NCBI RefSeq assembly: GCF_047607725.1
Contig: NZ_JBLKSS010000102.1
Span: forward strand, 1-8,884
Source of the DNA: JBLKSS01 sp047607725
GTDB taxonomy: Bacteria > Pseudomonadota > Gammaproteobacteria > Enterobacterales > Enterobacteriaceae
Length of the DNA: 8,884 nt
Direction: 5' to 3'
The position numbers were made by a program, and so were the translations under genes. Positions 6,736-8,884 of the stretch are shown here, piece after piece; position 1 is the stretch's first letter, and every line of letters starts with the position of its first letter. A model generated the notes under the pieces. That model saw only the letters and a program-made list of their open reading frames with translations, searched no databases and was not told the origin of the DNA.

Positions 6736-7075
6736 TGTAAGCGCCCCGTGGAGAACATCTTGAATTATTGGTGGGTTTGTTGTATGAGACAGTAAACCTA
6801 CGTTACACGCTTATGCTCATTGCATTTTCACATTGTATTTATTTTAATAACTTTTATTTCCATCCCGGTTTGAGTGATATGAAATTAGTGGTTCTGAAGT
6901 TTGTGATAGTGTCCATTAAAATTTAAGTGGACATTATCATCGCCGGATTATCCATGATCTGACAGCCGTCCCTTATAGGATGCGGGTTCACTAGGCATCG
7001 TAGTGGAACATATTCTTACCGGGCCATACAACAAACCCACCAATAATTCAAGACGTCCTCCACGGGNCGCTTACA
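6736..7075. mobile_element. 340-bp non-coding element with 51-bp terminal inverted repeats (MITE-like)
   Basis: Both ends are present: the left repeat 6736-6786 and the right repeat 7025-7075 are inverted copies of 51 bases with two mismatches (and one N). The termini read TGTAAGCGCCCCGTGGAG. The 238-base core codes for nothing I recognise and is AT-rich on its left side. The element cuts istB on the left and abuts elyC on the right; the target duplication cannot be judged because the right flank is ambiguous bases. If the end is GTAAGCG rather than TGTAAGCG, it resembles IS66-family ends (GTAA...TTAC), and an IS66-family element is present at 8749; this link is inference. It could instead be a deleted IS of another family. 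Its right 141 bases recur at 1-141. Confidence 0.82.
6905..6938. repeat. Imperfect palindrome inside the 340-bp element
   Basis: The stretch GATA-g-TGTCCA...TGGACA-t-TATC is an imperfect dyad, with a near-palindromic core TGTCCATTAAAATTTAAGTGGACA at 6910-6933 (24 bases). It may form a hairpin or be a protein-binding site; TGTCCA/TGGACA also resembles ends of some insertion sequences, so it might mark a scar of a nested insertion. No function is assigned. Confidence 0.55.
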
Positions 7076-7143
7076 NNNNTTCNANCNGCNNNNNCTGTTN
7101 TTANNGNTANNGNTNCNNCTNGCTGNNNNTGGTGANGNNNGNN
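7066..7143. other. Cluster of ambiguous bases (N)
   Basis: Some 40 of these bases are N, scattered among called bases rather than forming a gap of fixed size, which suggests low-quality or mixed reads at the junction between the repeated element and elyC. The called bases still fit the elyC N-terminus (see the elyC entry). The exact length and reading frame here should not be trusted. Confidence 0.9.
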
Positions 7144-7896
7144 GGGCTGGTGTTGCTGTGGCTAAACCGCGGGCCGAAAATCGCCAGGCTGCTGCTGTCC
7201 GTAGGCTGGCTGTTATTGCTGGCGCTGAGCCTGCAGCCGGTTGCCGATCGCCTGCTGGCCCCGCTGGAGGCCCATTATCCCACGTGGCAGCCCCGCGGCG
7301 AAAGCGTAAAGTGGATTGTGGTATTGGGCGGCGGATATACCTGGAATCCCCATTGGCCGCCCAGCGCCAATTTGATTAACAATAGCTTACCGCGCTTGAC
7401 GGAAGGGATCCGCCAATGGCGCGCCCACCCAGGCGCGACGATGGTGTTTACCGCCGCCGCCGCGCCCGGCAATCCCGTCAGCAGCGCCGAGGCCGCCTCC
7501 CGCGTGGCGCAGAGTTTGGGGGTGCCGGCATCGGCCATTGTGGTGCTGGATAGCCCGCGGGACACCCGTCAGGAAGCGGCAAGCGTCGCCAAGCTGGTCG
7601 GGCAAGCGCCGCTGATGCTGGTCACCTCAGCCAATCATCTGCCGCGGGCGATGGGCTTCTTTACCGCCGCAGGACTGAAGCCGCTGCCGGTGCCGGCAAA
7701 TCAGCTCGCGATCGCTAGCCCCCTGCAGCCGCAGGAGAAAATGTTGCCCTCGCCGCTGTGGCTGGGCCACAGCGAGCGCGTCTGGTATGAAACCCTCGGC
7801 CAAGTCTGGCAACGGCTGCTGGGCATAGGGGATCGCGCCGCGCCGTCCGGGAACGGCGGCCCGACGCCGGTCAAGGATGCCGCCGCAAGGAAATAA
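7076..7896 (+). CDS. elyC: Envelope biogenesis factor ElyC (YcbC), 5' end disrupted or unreadable
   Basis: ElyC is an inner-membrane DUF218 protein needed for normal envelope and peptidoglycan synthesis at low temperature in E. coli. From 7144 the reading is clean and matches ElyC throughout: GLVLLWLNRG, the second membrane helix LLLSVGWLLLLALSLQPVADRLL, then the periplasmic DUF218 domain with VVLGGGYTWNPHW, LINNSLPRLTEGI, VAQSLGVP, LVTSANHLPRAM and HSERVWYETLG. Before 7144 the called bases fit the first helix: codons from 7095 read L-L/F-L-NNG-NTA-NNG, compatible with the family LLPLPL, but one base out of frame with what follows, so an indel or miscall lies near 7122. Counting back, the native start would fall within or at the edge of the inverted-repeat element, so the first five or so codons are probably replaced. 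A GTG at 7003 inside the element could give a fusion start. The C-terminus runs about 15-20 residues longer than E. coli ElyC. No terminator was seen after it. Confidence 0.88.
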
Positions 7897-8080
7897 GCGG
7901 ATCGACGCGGCAATATCACCTTACTAACGCAGCGGCAGCGACCTAGCGGCCCGGCCATGTCGCTTTGCTGACACGGCGGCATGCTTGCTGGCCGGACACT
8001 GGCCGCCCCGGGTCGCCCTGAACACCCATCGGCGCTAAGCCTTTCGTTCTGTCAGCCTCGTGGCGCCGCTCGTTCCCGCT

Positions 8081-8748
8081 TTAGTCCAGCCACGGGATAA
8101 GCTCGCGTCCCGCACACACGAACAGGTCGTGGTCCAGCTGGCCGGTGTGAATATAGCGCGCCACCGCCTCCCAGATGGTGCGTACAGCCAGCGTCGGCAA
8201 AGAAACGCTTCCGCCACCGGCGCACGGCTGAGATAATGAAACAATAGCGCTTCGCTCATTCCTTCGTCGCTCAGCCGGGAAAGATCGTATTCCCGCGGCG
8301 CCCACAGCAACGTACCCGGGTTCAACATCGCCAACAGCTGGTCGCTGCGGGGATCCTTAAGCATACTGCGCCGCGACAGGTTGCCGTGTACCAGCACACA
8401 GCCCTCGCTGAAGTCGTCAAATAGCCGCGGCAAACACTGCAGGGTACGGAACAGCAATACCCGATCGTCATGGGAAAGCAACGGCGCCGAGACTTTACTC
8501 AACTCAGGGTCGATCAGATCACCTCGATCCGCTGTGAATACCATGCTGGCCAGCGATTCTCCTGTGTACTGTCGACGGTCCCTACCAGGCCGTGGCTGTC
8601 GATCCGGTGCCAGGCGAGGATGCCATCGACGATTTGCTCCTGAAGCTGCTGCCAGCGTTCCGGCGTGCGGGTCGGCGCCTCGACCGGCACGCCCCCCGCA
8701 GTCGTTCCATTAGCAGCAGCTCTTTGTAGGGGGGATGTTGCGATAAAA
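8081..8748 (-). pseudogene. ycbJ: YcbJ putative phosphotransferase, decayed and interrupted by an IS66-family element
   Basis: YcbJ is a kinase-fold (aminoglycoside phosphotransferase-like) protein of unknown substrate; in E. coli it is divergent from or adjacent to elyC, consistent with this neighbour. Pieces matching it lie in different frames: SQHPPYKELLLMERLRG (8689-8742), VPVEAPTRTPERWQQL and AWH.IDSHGLVG to WYSQRIEVI, then VLLFRTLQCLPRLF, the catalytic-loop-like VLVHGNLSRRSMLKD, LLWAPREYDLSRL and APVAEAFLCRRWLY, and finally IWEAVARYIHTGQL to LIPWLD with TAA at 8081-8083. Lesions: the N-terminal third is cut off at 8748 by the IS66-family end; a G6 run near 8693-8698 shifts the frame; TGA (8514-8516) stands where relatives have Trp, with a frame change just after; and about one base is lost near 8178-8184. 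It is certainly not functional. The 184 bases between it and elyC hold no recognisable feature. Confidence 0.9.
8741..8748. repeat. Expected 8-bp target duplication of the IS66-family insertion (one side)
   Basis: IS66-family elements usually duplicate 8 bases. CGATAAAA directly flanks the GTAAGCG end and belongs to ycbJ. The matching copy would lie past the other end of the element, outside this window, so this is a prediction. Confidence 0.4.
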
Positions 8749-8884
8749 GTAAGCGTACGCCCAGCGCCGTATTGACAGTTATTCAGCAGGGATGGTGAGG
8801 TTCCACGGCAGGAGCTCTTTGATTTTGTTGATGGGATGATCCGCGATAATCGCCAGCACATGGCGCAGATACGCTTCCGGCTCC
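8749..8884 (-). mobile_element. IS66-family element, one end (continues past the window)
   Basis: The terminus reads GTAAGCGTACGCCCAGCG from 8749, with the 5'-GTAA start characteristic of IS66-family inverted repeats, and lies 30 bases outside the tnpC stop codon. It is inserted in ycbJ. The remainder of the element is right of the window, so whether it is intact cannot be judged. Confidence 0.85.
8779..8884 (-). CDS. tnpC: IS66-family transposase TnpC, C-terminal end (partial)
   Basis: The last 34 codons in the window read EPEAYLRHVLAIIADHP followed by INKIKELLPWNLTIPAE and TAA (8779-8781). EPEAYLRHVL plus ELLPWN is the conserved tail of IS66-family DDE transposases. The gene enters from the right edge, so its start, catalytic residues and the tnpA/tnpB partners cannot be seen. 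The fragment itself has no lesion. Confidence 0.9.
   Translation of the reverse strand, partial: EPEAYLRHVLAIIADHPINKIKELLPWNLTIPAE

Noticed and set aside
7897..8080. GC-rich dyads (such as GGCC...GGCC near 7990) considered as an elyC terminator
   Set aside because: Stems are short and no T run follows on either strand.

Overview
This window is enterobacterial DNA that is visibly decaying. Intact housekeeping genes (glnA, typA/bipA) sit beside genes broken by insertion sequences, a nonsense codon and small indels. All recognised genes are closest, as I recall the family sequences, to E. coli/Sodalis-type orthologues. The mix of well-kept core genes, recent pseudogenes and several IS families suggests an insect symbiont of the Sodalis group or a similar recently host-restricted enteric. 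That assignment is inference; no marker gene in the window proves it.

Layout, left to right. Positions 1-141 are the right end of a repeated element that cuts off glnG (ntrC) after codon 211. Next, all on the minus strand, come glnG (remnant), glnL (ntrB; a TAG codon plus a one-base frameshift) and glnA (intact glutamine synthetase). Upstream of glnA (3389-3756) are a sigma-54 promoter and two NtrC boxes placed as in E. coli. typA is divergent on the plus strand, intact, and ends at a strong terminator. After it synteny breaks: a deoR remnant (minus strand) is cut by the end of an IS21-family element (6336-6735: 23-bp iterons plus the 3' part of istB). That element is in turn cut by a complete 340-bp element with 51-bp inverted repeats (6736-7075), whose right 141 bp are the same sequence that opens the window. 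A patch of ambiguous bases (7066-7143) follows, then elyC (plus strand, first codons lost or unreadable), a decayed ycbJ (minus strand) and, at 8749, the end of an IS66-family element with the tail of its tnpC.

Functional reading. Glutamine synthetase is kept with every catalytic residue and its adenylylation tyrosine, but the NtrB/NtrC two-component system that would drive its sigma-54 promoter is destroyed in this copy of the locus. The promoter and NtrC boxes are therefore probably relics, unless another activator works there. deoR (deoxyribonucleoside repressor) and ycbJ (putative phosphotransferase) are also dead. elyC may have lost its native start. The two copies of the 141-bp repeat lie in direct orientation around glnL-glnA-typA, and ambiguous bases follow one of them. 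The deoR/elyC neighbourhood may thus be joined to gln/typA by real IS-mediated rearrangement or by an assembly join across a repeat; the sequence alone cannot decide.

I found no convincing new defence or biosynthetic system. The most interesting signals are the orphaned NtrC-dependent glnA control region and the short non-coding terminal-inverted-repeat element.
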